A DNA stretch of 58,284 bases from DATEZO01 sp035255485 (GTDB lineage Bacteria; Pseudomonadota; Gammaproteobacteria; Burkholderiales; Burkholderiaceae_D). Location of the stretch: positions 1-58,284 of the forward strand of contig DATEZO010000099.1 in the NCBI GenBank assembly GCA_035255485.1, given 5' to 3'. Of this stretch, positions 1-8,112 are shown in pieces. Position numbers and translations under genes: made by a program. Position 1 is the first letter of the stretch. Every line of letters starts with the position of its first letter. Under the pieces are notes generated by a model. That model was not told where the DNA came from, did not search any database, and saw only the letters and a list, made by a program, of their open reading frames with translations.

Positions 1-732
1 GTGCGCGCGCGCATCGCGCACTGCCTGATCGAGGGCGGCGGCATCGTGGCCATCGATCGCGCGGATCACATGCCAGCCGTACGCTTCAAACCGCGCCGCC
101 GTGTCGTCGGCAAACCAGTGTTCGACATGGCCGTCGATCGAAATGCCATTGTCGTCATACAGGCAAATCAGCTTGCCCAGCCCGAGCGTGCCGGCCAGGG
201 ACGCCGCTTCGTGCGACAGCCCCTCCATCAGGCAGCCGTCACCGACAAACACATAGGTGTGGTGGTCGATCACGGTATGGCCGGGGCGATTGAATTCCTG
301 TGCCAGCTGGCGTTCCGCCAGGGCCATGCCGACCGCGTTGGCCAACCCCTGGCCCAATGGCCCGGTGGTCGTTTCCACTCCCGGCGTGACACCGACTTCG
401 GGATGGCCCGGGGTCTTGCTGTGCAATTGCCGAAACCGTTGCAGCTCCGTCATCGGCAAGTCGTAACCGGTCAGGTGCAGCAACGCATACAGCAGCATCG
501 AGCCGTGCCCATTGGACAGTACGAACCGGTCGCGGTCGGGCCACGCCGGATTGACCGGGTTGTGCTTCAGATGGCGATGCCACACCACTTCGGCCATTTC
601 TGCCATGCCGAGCGGCGCGCCCGGATGGCCGGAGTTGGCGTGCCGCACCGCATCCACTGCCAGCATGCGCAAGGCGTTGCTCATCATGACCGCAGAGACG
701 CTGCCATATTGCCGATCCTGGTTCGAGTTCAT
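1..732 (-). CDS. cbbT: Transketolase, N-terminal part (cut by window edge)
   Basis: Transketolase moves two-carbon units between sugar phosphates and regenerates the RuBisCO substrate in the Calvin cycle. Reading the minus strand from the ATG at 732 gives 244 codons with no stop before base 1, so the C-terminal two thirds lie outside the window. Visible family marks are SGHPGAPLGMA near the start, GPLGQGLANAVGMA, and the thiamine-diphosphate motif starting GDGCLMEG and ending YDDNGIS. An AAGGAG ribosome site lies 5 bases before the ATG. It follows cbbP by 9 bases and is the last cbb gene seen of the operon. A housekeeping tktA role is possible, but the operon position favours cbbT. Confidence 0.93.
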   Translation of the reverse strand, partial: MNSNQDRQYGSVSAVMMSNALRMLAVDAVRHANSGHPGAPLGMAEMAEVVWHRHLKHNPVNPAWPDRDRFVLSNGHGSMLLYALLHLTGYDLPMTELQRFRQLHSKTPGHPEVGVTPGVETTTGPLGQGLANAVGMALAERQLAQEFNRPGHTVIDHHTYVFVGDGCLMEGLSHEAASLAGTLGLGKLICLYDDNGISIDGHVEHWFADDTAARFEAYGWHVIRAIDGHDAAALDQAVRDARAH

Positions 733-741
733 GGGGGCTCC

Positions 742-1617
742 TTATGCCGCGCGGCGTTTGCGATCCATCAACTGCAGGATCATGGGCGTGAAGATGAATT
801 GCATGGCCAGTCCCATCTTGCCGCCGGGGACCACGATGATGTTGGGGCGGCTCATGAAGGAGCCGTGCAGCATGGTCAGCAGATAGGAAAAATCGATTCC
901 TTTCGGATGGGCAAAGCGAATCACCACGAAGCTCTCGTCGGCGCTCGGGATGTCGAGCGCAACCAGCGGATTGGACGTATCCACCGTGGGCACGCGCTGG
1001 AAATTGACATGCGTGCGCGAAAATTGCGGACAGATGAAGTTGATGTAGTCCGGCATGCGGCGCAGGATGGTATCCATCACCGCTTCTTGCGAATAACCGC
1101 GCATGTTATGGTCGCGATGCAGCTTCTGGATCCATTCGAGGTTGATGATCGGCACCACACCCACCAGCAAATCGGCGTGCCGGGCAACATCAACGGTGTC
1201 GGTCACGACGGCGCCATGCAAGCCTTCGTAAAACAGCAGATCGGAGCCGGGTTCGGCCTCCTGCCAGGGCGTGAAGGTGCCGGGTTCCTGCCCGTAGGGC
1301 GCCGCCTCGGTTTCGTCATGCAGGTATTTGCGCAGTTTCCCGGTGCCGTTTTCGCCATACTGCCGGAACAGGGCTTCCAGCTCTTGCAGCAAATTCGCAT
1401 CCGGCCCGAAGTGGCTGTAGTGGCGGTTCCCCTCCGCTTCGGCTTCTTTCAGCTTGGCGCGCATGGCGAGCCGGTCATGGCGATGAAAGGCGTCGCCTTC
1501 CACGGTTTGGGCATGCAGGCCCTCGCGCCGGAAAATATGCTGAAAGCTTTTCATGACGGTCGTCGTGCCCGCGCCGCTGGAGCCGGTGACGGCGACGATG
1601 GGATGCAAAGTGGACAT
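742..1617 (-). CDS. cbbP: Phosphoribulokinase
   Basis: Phosphoribulokinase makes ribulose-1,5-bisphosphate from ribulose-5-phosphate and ATP, a Calvin-cycle-specific step in the cytoplasm. The protein is 291 residues, the usual length of the proteobacterial octameric type. The N-terminus carries the P-loop GSSGAGTTTV. Further family segments are YEGLHGAVV and the C-terminal NIIVVPGGKMGLAMQ. An open frame extends 12 codons upstream, but AGGGAG sits 6 bases before the ATG at 1617, so that start was chosen. It lies between cbbF (179 bases upstream) and cbbT in one minus-strand operon. Confidence 0.95.
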   Translation of the reverse strand: MSTLHPIVAVTGSSGAGTTTVMKSFQHIFRREGLHAQTVEGDAFHRHDRLAMRAKLKEAEAEGNRHYSHFGPDANLLQELEALFRQYGENGTGKLRKYLHDETEAAPYGQEPGTFTPWQEAEPGSDLLFYEGLHGAVVTDTVDVARHADLLVGVVPIINLEWIQKLHRDHNMRGYSQEAVMDTILRRMPDYINFICPQFSRTHVNFQRVPTVDTSNPLVALDIPSADESFVVIRFAHPKGIDFSYLLTMLHGSFMSRPNIIVVPGGKMGLAMQFIFTPMILQLMDRKRRAA

Positions 1618-1796
1618 GCTCATCTCCCTGATATCTGCTGATAATTCAATCAATGCCGGACTATTCTTATTGCTGATCGCGCCCCTCTCCCATGGATGGA
1701 AGCGGGGCTGGGAAGGGCAACGCGTGACTGGCTATCTTTCATGTGTCGACATCTCGATAATCGGCCATCTGTCCAACCAGAGCGGCCGGGGCCCTG

Positions 1797-2888
1797 CTAT
1801 CGGGCCTGGGTCATGCGTTGCGGTGCAAACAGCGACCGCTCGTTAAACAGCGGCGATTCATACGGCTGGTCTGTGCCGTTCTCATACGCAGTGTGGTATC
1901 GCTCAACGCGCGACACCTCGTTTTTCGATCCCAGGATCACCGGCACGCGCTGATGCAACGTGGTCGGCACCACTTGCATCAACGGTGCACGGCCGGTGGT
2001 GGCCAGCCCGCCGGCCTGCTCGACCAGAAACGCCATCGGACCGGCTTCATACAGCAAGCGCAGGCGTCCCGGCATATGCGCATCCTTGCTGTCGGTCGGA
2101 TACAGGTAAATGCCGCCGCGCATCAGCAGGCGATGTACATCGGCGACCATCGATGCGACCCAGCGCGTATTGAAATTGCGTTTGCGCGCACCCGCCTTGC
2201 CGGCCTGGCATTCCTGGATATAACGCTTGACCGGTGGCTCCCAGAAACGCTCGTTCGAGGTGTTGATCGCGTATTCACTGGTGTCTTCGGGAATCCGGAT
2301 ATTCGGATGCGTCAGGATGAAATTGCCGATTTCCCGGTCCAGCGTGAAACCATGCGTGCCTTGCCCAACCGTTAGCACCAGCATGGTGCTGGGACCATAG
2401 ATTGCATAACCGGCGGCAAGCTGTTCACGCCCGGCGCGCAGAAAGTCCGCTTCCTCCAGCGCTTTGTCGCCCGCCGGTTTGCGCAGCACCGAAAAAATGG
2501 TGCCGACTGCGACGTTGACGTCGATATTCGAGGAGCCGTCGAGCGGATCGAAAATCAGCAGATAGTCGCCACGCAGATAGTCGCCGGGAATCGGGGAAAT
2601 CGTCTCCATTTCTTCCGATGCCATGCCCGCCAGCAAGCCATTCCATTCGCATTGGCTGAGCATGATGTCGTTGGTCAGGACATCGAGTTTCTTCTGTGCT
2701 TCGCCCTGGCTGTTGTCCGAGCCGGCATTGCCGTGATAACCGGAAAGGCTGCCCTTGGCCACCACGGCCGAAATCGATTTCACTGCCGCCGCCACGTCGA
2801 CCAGCAGGGCGGACAGGCCGTTCAGCGCGGGCCGGTTCGCGAGTTCCTGGATCAGGAATTTGGAAAGGGTCGTGCGATGGGTCAGCAT
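1797..2888 (-). CDS. cbbF: Fructose-1,6-bisphosphatase, class I
   Basis: This cytoplasmic enzyme hydrolyses fructose-1,6-bisphosphate (and often sedoheptulose-1,7-bisphosphate in bacterial Calvin cycles). The product is 363 residues. Class I metal-binding and catalytic motifs are visible: YLLIFDPLDGSSNIDVN, the sugar-binding GGIYLYPTD, and LLYEAGPMAFLVEQAGG near the C-terminus. The frame stays open well upstream into cbbM, but the start MLTHRTTLSKF at 2888 matches the family N-terminus and lies 2 bases after the cbbM stop. The close spacing implies co-transcription and translational coupling with cbbM. The protein could also serve gluconeogenesis. Confidence 0.95.
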   Translation of the reverse strand: MLTHRTTLSKFLIQELANRPALNGLSALLVDVAAAVKSISAVVAKGSLSGYHGNAGSDNSQGEAQKKLDVLTNDIMLSQCEWNGLLAGMASEEMETISPIPGDYLRGDYLLIFDPLDGSSNIDVNVAVGTIFSVLRKPAGDKALEEADFLRAGREQLAAGYAIYGPSTMLVLTVGQGTHGFTLDREIGNFILTHPNIRIPEDTSEYAINTSNERFWEPPVKRYIQECQAGKAGARKRNFNTRWVASMVADVHRLLMRGGIYLYPTDSKDAHMPGRLRLLYEAGPMAFLVEQAGGLATTGRAPLMQVVPTTLHQRVPVILGSKNEVSRVERYHTAYENGTDQPYESPLFNERSLFAPQRMTQAR

Positions 2889-2890
2889 GA

Positions 2891-4270
2891 TCAGGCTCCC
2901 ACTTTCAGCGCCGTCCGCCAGCCCGGGTACAACGCATCGGCATCCGATGGGAACGAGGCAAAGGCGCCGCGCAAGGCAGCATGCTCCTTTGCATAATCCA
3001 CCAGGTTGATGCCCTGTTGCCACGCGTCCTGTGCCTGCCGCAACGAGAGTGCGCCAGCGGTACCGCCGTCCCGGTGCCCGAACGCGCCGCCGCCCGAGGT
3101 TTGAATCACGTTGGAGTGCCCCAGATTGGTGAAGAACCCCGGCAGGCGCAACGCATTCATGCCGCCGGAAATGATCGGTGTGGTGGCCCTCATTGCTTGC
3201 CATTCCTGGTAATAGAACGGGCCTTCGGCGGCATCGCGCTCCAGCATGTAGGCAATGCTCCTGTCACGGCTTTCGCCTTCCATCTTGCCAAAACCCATGG
3301 TGCCGGTATGGATCCCGGAGGCACCCAGCATGCGGGCCAGCTTGCAATGCACGAAGGAAGTGTAGCCGCGCCTGCTTTGCCGGCTGGTCACCGCGCCATG
3401 GCCGGCGCGATGGTAATGCAAGAACTGGCCTGGAAAGCGGCGCCGGCAAGTTGTGACCGCAGTGGTGCCGGCGACATAACCGTCGACCAGGAACGCGACG
3501 TGGTGCGCATTTTCACCGAAGGTTTCGAGAATGTATTCGCCGCGCGCGATGATCTCGAACGGATCGTCAGCCGTGATGTTGGCGGAAAACAGCTTGGCCT
3601 GGCCGGTCGCATCCTGCGCGCGCCGCATCGCATCGGCCACCAATGGCATGGTGTCGCGCATCGGTGCAAATACTTGATTGCCTTGCGGCTCGTCATTTTT
3701 GATGAACTCGCCGCCCAGCCAGAATTCATGACAGGCATCGGCAAAGGGCTGCGGGCGCAAACCGAGCTTTGGCTTGATGATGGTGCCGACCACCATGCCG
3801 CCATCGACCAGCGGACGCCGCAGCACGCGCCACAGGTCGGTAATGTTCATCGCCGGGCCATCGAACAATTGCAGGAAGCCGGGCGGAATGTAGAAGTCAT
3901 GCATTTTGGCGTACTCGACATCGCCCATGCCTTGATTGTTGCCGACGGTTAGCGTCAGGAACGATGCCACCATCGCGCGTCCATCGGTAATGTTGCGGTC
4001 GAACAAGGCAACCGGATAGGCAATCTTGGTGATTTCCCGCTCTGCGTCGATCTCATACACCAGCGCATCCACCGCTTTGGTAAAGTCATCGGTGGTCGAG
4101 ACCTCGACATTGGTGCCGGTCGAGGATTCGGCAGCAAAGTGGGCAGCCGTCTGCAGATAGCCGTGACCGGCCTTTGGCTTCATGATGTAGGCGCACAAGA
4201 CATGCTGTCCCTGGGCGATCAGATCGGCTTCTTTCAGATCAAGTCGGGCGTAGCGGCTGGATTGGTCCAT
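2891..4270 (-). CDS. cbbM: Form II ribulose-bisphosphate carboxylase
   Basis: Form II RuBisCO carboxylates ribulose-1,5-bisphosphate; it is a homo-oligomer of large subunits without small subunits. The 459-residue protein keeps the key positions at the same numbers as the Rhodospirillum rubrum enzyme: the carbamylated Lys191 in GGEFIKNDEP, Lys166 in GTIIKPKLG, and loop-6 Lys329 in GTMGFGKMEGE. HYHRAGHGAVTS is also typical. No cbbQ, cbbO or carboxysome gene is adjacent. It is the first gene of cbbM-cbbF-cbbP-cbbT and is divergent from cbbR. Form II enzymes usually have low CO2/O2 specificity, which implies fixation under CO2-rich or O2-poor conditions. Confidence 0.98.
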   Translation of the reverse strand: MDQSSRYARLDLKEADLIAQGQHVLCAYIMKPKAGHGYLQTAAHFAAESSTGTNVEVSTTDDFTKAVDALVYEIDAEREITKIAYPVALFDRNITDGRAMVASFLTLTVGNNQGMGDVEYAKMHDFYIPPGFLQLFDGPAMNITDLWRVLRRPLVDGGMVVGTIIKPKLGLRPQPFADACHEFWLGGEFIKNDEPQGNQVFAPMRDTMPLVADAMRRAQDATGQAKLFSANITADDPFEIIARGEYILETFGENAHHVAFLVDGYVAGTTAVTTCRRRFPGQFLHYHRAGHGAVTSRQSRRGYTSFVHCKLARMLGASGIHTGTMGFGKMEGESRDRSIAYMLERDAAEGPFYYQEWQAMRATTPIISGGMNALRLPGFFTNLGHSNVIQTSGGGAFGHRDGGTAGALSLRQAQDAWQQGINLVDYAKEHAALRGAFASFPSDADALYPGWRTALKVGA

Positions 4271-4412
4271 GGCGTTTTCCTGTCAATGGTTGGATGCGTC
4301 GCTCAGTGCATGTTCAGCGGCCTGGTCGCCGATCCGGTTCACTCAGGGATCAGCGTGTGCAGTGCATGCATTCACGATAGGCGTTTGCATCCATATCGAA
4401 AAGTCAGATATT

Positions 4413-4449
4413 TTTATGCTAGGCTTAAACGATTGCTTATGTTTTATCG
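4413..4449. promoter_or_regulatory. Candidate CbbR operator between cbbM and cbbR
   Basis: The 253-base divergent gap between cbbM and cbbR is AT-rich in its middle. It holds the imperfect dyad TTTATGCTAGGCTTAAA at 4413-4429, which contains T-N11-A spacing as LysR regulators prefer. Next to it CGAT and ATCG arms (4430-4433 and 4446-4449) frame a second T-N11-A match. LysR-type CbbR proteins are known to bind such adjacent dyads and to autorepress. The assignment to CbbR is inferred from position. Confidence 0.5.
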
Positions 4450-4523
4450 GCCCTGGCCAATCCAGCGCAACAAATTCACCTCGCTCCGGCCACGCGATAG
4501 CCATCGATTGAAGGGGAAGGAAC

Positions 4524-5498
4524 ATGGATTTGATTCGCACGCTGACCTTGCGTCAGTTGCAGATTTTCATCTGTGCGGCGTCGCACGTGAGCTTCGCGCG
4601 TGCTGCCGAGGAATTGCACCTGACGCAACCCGCCGTCTCCATGCAGATCAGGCAGCTGGAAGATACGATCGGGTTGGCGTTATTCGAACGGGTCGGGCGC
4701 GGCCTGGCGCTGACCGAGGCCGGCGAAAGATTCACCCGTCATGCGATGCGCATCCTGGGCGAGTTGCGCGATGCGGAGGAAACGCTGCAATCGTTGAGCG
4801 GGGCGCATGCCGGCTCGATTACGGTGGGATTGGTCAGCACCGCGAAGTATTTCGCTCCCAAGCTGCTGGCACGTTATTCGGAACAATTTCCTGCCGTGGA
4901 CGTGCGCCTTGTGATCGGCAACCGGGAACGCTTGCTCAAGCTGCTGCAGGACAATGGCATTGATCTGGCGATCATGGGACGCATCCCCAAGGGCATCGAT
5001 GCCGTTTCCGAGCCGCTGGCTCCCCATCCGCATGTGATCATTGCGCCGGCGCATCATGCATTACGGGAAGCAAAGCGCTTTGACTTGCATGAATTGCGCG
5101 GCGAAGCTTTTTTATTGCGCGAGGCGGGTTCGGGGACGCGGGCCGTTGCCGAGGAGATGTTCAAGCATCACCTGTTTCAGCCGGCGAAAGTGGTCACCCT
5201 GGGAAGCAACGAAACCATCAAGCAGGCGGTCATGGCTGGCATGGGTGTAAGCCTGTTGTCGCTGCATACCCTGTTGCTGGAGTTGCGCACCGGCGAAATA
5301 GCGCTGCTTGATGTCAATGGCACGCCAATTGCGCGCACCTGGCATATCGTGCACATGGCGTCCAAGCGCCTCTCGCCTGCGTGCAAAATGTTTCGCCAAT
5401 TCCTGCTGGATAATTCGGCGCTCCAGTTGCAGGCCGACTACGACAGATTTGCCACGACACCCGCCACTCTCGCCGAAAGCCGCGCCACGCCTTCTTGA
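4524..5498 (+). CDS. cbbR: LysR-type regulator of the cbb operon
   Basis: CbbR is the LysR-family activator of Calvin-cycle operons and responds to metabolites such as phosphoenolpyruvate or NADPH depending on the organism. The product is 324 residues. It has an N-terminal winged helix-turn-helix (LRQLQIFICAASHVSFARAAEELHLTQPAVS region, roughly residues 8-40) and a periplasmic-binding-protein-like effector domain from about residue 90. GGGGAAGG lies just upstream of the ATG. It is transcribed divergently from cbbM, the classical arrangement. The family call is firm; the cbb role rests on the neighbourhood. Confidence 0.93.
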   Translation: MDLIRTLTLRQLQIFICAASHVSFARAAEELHLTQPAVSMQIRQLEDTIGLALFERVGRGLALTEAGERFTRHAMRILGELRDAEETLQSLSGAHAGSITVGLVSTAKYFAPKLLARYSEQFPAVDVRLVIGNRERLLKLLQDNGIDLAIMGRIPKGIDAVSEPLAPHPHVIIAPAHHALREAKRFDLHELRGEAFLLREAGSGTRAVAEEMFKHHLFQPAKVVTLGSNETIKQAVMAGMGVSLLSLHTLLLELRTGEIALLDVNGTPIARTWHIVHMASKRLSPACKMFRQFLLDNSALQLQADYDRFATTPATLAESRATPS

Positions 5499-5812
5499 TG
5501 GCGGCCTGGGCTTCCGGCTCCCGGATCTTTTCCTGCCGGTTCTTCGACGATACCGGATGCGGCCGCGATGGTGTCGCCGTGTTGCTGGCGCCGATCAAGC
5601 GCATTGATGCCATCGCGGTGTCGGCTGCAAGGCCGGCTTGCGGCATGGCGGACGAGTGCAAACATACTGTCCGCCTTGTCGTCTGCACGGCCTTTGCCGC
5701 TGCCCGCATGTCGCCATGGCTCGCCGCACATCGTCGCCGATCATGGTCATATCCGCTGCAAATTGCTGGCATTATGCCGCCGGAGAGGATCGCTGCCCGA
5801 TATCGAAAGCAA
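5499..5812. other. Stretch without a recognisable gene
   Basis: Between cbbR and the nickel-permease promoter there is GC-rich sequence with overlapping short open frames on both strands. None has a clear ribosome site or recognisable motifs. A minus-strand frame spanning about 5770-5450 has coding-like composition near its end, but no homology is apparent by eye. It may be a decayed gene. Confidence 0.4.
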
Positions 5813-5827
5813 TGGCACGGTTCTTGT
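5813..5827 (+). promoter_or_regulatory. Candidate sigma-54 promoter of the nickel permease gene
   Basis: The sequence TGGCAC-GGTTC-TTGT matches the -24/-12 consensus TGGCAC-N5-TTGC with one mismatch (final T for C). The -12 element ends about 40 bases before the permease ATG, which leaves a plausible short leader. The NtrC-type activator HoxA encoded at 39-40.5 kb would be the natural partner, so nickel uptake may be H2-induced. Confidence 0.6.
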
Positions 5828-5867
5828 ATGATTCAGCGAAAAATTTCATGTACAAAGGGAGACTTGC

Positions 5868-6680
5868 ATGCCAGAAGCATCACTGGCGTTTAGTAGCTTG
5901 ATGGCGTTTGCCATGCTGTTTGGTCTGAAACACGGCTTTGACGCAGACCATCTCGCCAGTATCGATGGTCTCGCGCGCCTGCAATCCCGGCTTGGCCGCA
6001 ACCGCTTGGCGCGTGCTGCGGGATTGCTGTTTTCACTGGGCCACGGATTGGTGGTGCTTGCTGCTGCCTGGTCATTCGAATCGCTCGGCATGGGCCGATT
6101 GCCACCATGGCTGGACCCGCTCGGCGCCTGGATTTCGATCGTATTTCTTGGCTGGATCGGCGTCGTCAACCTGCACAACGCAATACGGCCGGCTGACAGT
6201 CCTGCGGTGCGGTCGCCGCTGGCGCGCTGGGTGATGCGTCTGCCGCTGCCGCGCGGCAGCGCCGGCAGCCTGCTGGTCGGCGCCCTGTTCGCCCTGTCGT
6301 TCGACGCGCTGTCGCTGGCGGCCTGGTTCGGTCTGGCGGGTGGCCGGCACGGCGGGTTGTCTTCCACCCTGATCCTTGCGCTGTGCTTCGTCGGTGGCAT
6401 GGTGTTGACCGATACCCTCAACGGCCTGGTGGTGGCCAGCCTGATCCGGCGCAGCGAACGCTTCGTGCAGCGCGCCGGTCGCGTGTTTTCCTTGCTGGTG
6501 GCCGGTAGCGCATTGCTGGTGGCGGGCTTTGGCGCGTCCAGACTGGTATCCGAGACGGTGGATGCGTGGGCCGATGGCAAAGAATTTGCCGTCGGCTTAC
6601 TGGTGCTGATCGGCATTTTGCTTGGCTACGGCGTGGCGCGGCGTTTGAACCAGCCTGGGGTGCGTGCGATGCGGTCTTGA
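5868..6680 (+). CDS. hoxN: Nickel/cobalt permease of the HoxN/NixA (NiCoT) family
   Basis: This inner-membrane carrier likely imports Ni2+ for the hydrogenase active sites. The 270-residue protein is hydrophobic throughout. Its first helix carries the NiCoT signature H-X4-D-H (HGFDADH, residues 22-28), and a second family motif, LFSLGHGLVV, follows near residue 54. It is shorter than Ralstonia HoxN (about 350 residues). GGGAG lies 6 bases before the ATG. A sigma-54-like promoter sits upstream and the hydrogenase operon is nearby, which supports a nickel rather than cobalt role. Substrate choice is inferred. Confidence 0.85.
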   Translation: MPEASLAFSSLMAFAMLFGLKHGFDADHLASIDGLARLQSRLGRNRLARAAGLLFSLGHGLVVLAAAWSFESLGMGRLPPWLDPLGAWISIVFLGWIGVVNLHNAIRPADSPAVRSPLARWVMRLPLPRGSAGSLLVGALFALSFDALSLAAWFGLAGGRHGGLSSTLILALCFVGGMVLTDTLNGLVVASLIRRSERFVQRAGRVFSLLVAGSALLVAGFGASRLVSETVDAWADGKEFAVGLLVLIGILLGYGVARRLNQPGVRAMRS

Positions 6681-6724
6681 TCGCCGCGTATCTACACGTC
6701 GTATTTTTTCTGTGTGATGACAAA

Positions 6725-6766
6725 GCGCGGAGGCTGGGCTAACGCTTCATCAGCCCAACCTACGCG
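6725..6766. repeat. Palindromic intergenic repeat
   Basis: The arms AGGCTGGGCT (6731-6740) and AGCCCAACCT (6752-6761) pair with one mismatch and are flanked by GCG-rich ends. The unit resembles the widespread betaproteobacterial intergenic element containing the string AGCCCAACCTACG. It lies just downstream of the nickel permease gene, where it could also act as a transcription stop. Confidence 0.6.
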
Positions 6767-6771
6767 CTGGC

Positions 6772-6954
6772 TATCGCGATTTCCCGCGGATTGAGGCGGC
6801 GCTGTCCAAGTACGGGCCGAAGGATGTTGAAGTCGATGCGGTTAGGGGTGGGAATTACTTGTGCGTGTTGCGGAAAGTGATGGATGTGTCGCGCGAATTT
6901 GACACCATCGTGTACACTTTTCTGCACCGTCGCATTGTTGATAACCTCATATGA
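6772..6954 (+). pseudogene. Possible 3' remnant of a gene of unknown function
   Basis: An open frame of about 60 codons, translating to YRDFPRIEAALSKYG and ending HRRIVDNLI, runs out of the palindromic repeat and stops at 6952-6954. Its TGA overlaps the ATG of the following gene in an ATGA junction, as real operon genes do. No start codon or ribosome site is evident, because the upstream part is the repeat. It therefore looks like the tail of a gene cut off by repeat insertion or deletion. No family is recognised. Confidence 0.4.
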
Positions 6955-7757
6955 CCCCCTGCCCTAAATGCGCATACGTTCGTAAGTCAACAGACACCAA
7001 TCCAGACTGGCAGTGCCCCTCATGCAGCATCGCCTACAACAAATTCATCGATGGCGTGCAAGCCGCGCGTACGCCTTCGCGGGCGATATCGAAGCCGGAT
7101 AGGCTCGAATTTTTCGCTAGCCTGTTTAGCTTGCGCCGCATTGTTATCGCGGCGGTTGCAATTGCGATCCTGCGTATGCTGTTTGGCGGCGGCATGCCTT
7201 GGCCGCATCGCAATCGGAGCGCTACTCCCGAGTTCGTGGAAGGAGTTCAGATCGTAGAACCTGTCGTTCGAACATTCGACGTGGCGGGCGCAAGTCCGTC
7301 GGAGCTCGATGCCGCGATGCTGCGGTCGGGGCCAGTCGATAGCACCACCGGGCAAAGACACTGGGGGTTTTGCCGTTGGAACCTTGAATGGAAATTTGCT
7401 CATGCCAGCGATAAGGGCCAATGCCGAATCGATAAAGTCGGGATCACGGTGCGCGGCGTCATCGACTTGCCGGTGCTGACGAATCGATCGTCATCCTCGG
7501 AGGCGTTGAAGACGAAGTGGGACGAATTCATCAAGGCTTTGCGGACGCATGAATCCGGCCATTGGAAAAACGGCATCACCGCCGCCAAGGATCTTGAGAA
7601 ACGCTTGCGTGAAATTCCGCCGCAACAGAATTGCGACGCGCTCAACATGGAAATTTCAGCGATTGGCTCGCAGCTAATGACGGAATATAACGAGATCGAC
7701 AAAGAATACGATCGCGCCACCAGGCATGGCATCAATCAAGGCGCTACCATCTGGTGA
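6951..7757 (+). CDS. DUF922-like putative membrane-anchored zinc peptidase
   Basis: The 268-residue protein has three visible parts. An N-terminal zinc-ribbon pair (CPKC at residues 4-7, CPSC at 22-25) is followed by one membrane segment at about residues 62-80 and then by a domain with the zinc-peptidase signature HESGH (residues 200-204). The domain layout resembles the DUF922 family, whose members are predicted secreted proteases. The start overlaps the stop of the upstream remnant by ATGA. It is convergent with hypA and has no evident link to hydrogenase, so it is probably an insertion in the cluster. Substrate and role are unknown. Confidence 0.6.
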   Translation: MTPCPKCAYVRKSTDTNPDWQCPSCSIAYNKFIDGVQAARTPSRAISKPDRLEFFASLFSLRRIVIAAVAIAILRMLFGGGMPWPHRNRSATPEFVEGVQIVEPVVRTFDVAGASPSELDAAMLRSGPVDSTTGQRHWGFCRWNLEWKFAHASDKGQCRIDKVGITVRGVIDLPVLTNRSSSSEALKTKWDEFIKALRTHESGHWKNGITAAKDLEKRLREIPPQQNCDALNMEISAIGSQLMTEYNEIDKEYDRATRHGINQGATIW

Positions 7758-7770
7758 ACCAACCGGCCTC

Positions 7771-8112
7771 TTATACCACTTCCAATTCCCTGACTTTCAA
7801 TTCCAGCCCCCCGGTCGGTTGCACCTGGTAGCTGCCACAGTGCGGGCAGGGATCGTAGCGCTGCCGGATCGGCACCGTCTTGTCGCAGTTGACGCACCAG
7901 CCCTGACCCTCGGTCTCGATGATCTCCAGCCGGGTGCCGTCGGCCAGTGTGTCCTTGACCACCGCGTCGAAGCAAAAGCGCATCGCTTCCACTTCCACGC
8001 CGGCCAGTGCGCCGATTTCCAGCCAGACGGTCTTCACTTTGGTAAAACCGTTGCTCCTGGCGCTATCCTCGATCACTTGCAACACGCCTTCGGCGAGCGA
8101 CATTTCATGCAT
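7771..8112 (-). CDS. hypA: Hydrogenase nickel-insertion protein HypA
   Basis: HypA works with the GTPase HypB to deliver Ni2+ to the hydrogenase large subunit. The 113-residue product starts MHEMSLAEGV, where His2 is the known nickel ligand. Two CxxC pairs (CVNC and CPHC), which bind structural zinc, lie in the C-terminal half. The frame is open further upstream, but the start at 8112 is fixed by this conserved N-terminus. It overlaps the upstream hoxV-like gene by 8 bases and is the last gene of the hyb operon. Confidence 0.95.
   Translation of the reverse strand: MHEMSLAEGVLQVIEDSARSNGFTKVKTVWLEIGALAGVEVEAMRFCFDAVVKDTLADGTRLEIIETEGQGWCVNCDKTVPIRQRYDPCPHCGSYQVQPTGGLELKVRELEVV

Noticed and set aside
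1..1641. Long plus-strand open frame of 546 codons
   Set aside because: It is antisense to cbbT and cbbP, which have clear family motifs, and its translation is rich in His, Arg and Gly without recognisable motifs.
5499..5867. Small coding frames between cbbR and the nickel permease
   Set aside because: Three overlapping frames compete with no ribosome site and no recognisable product, so only a gap was recorded.
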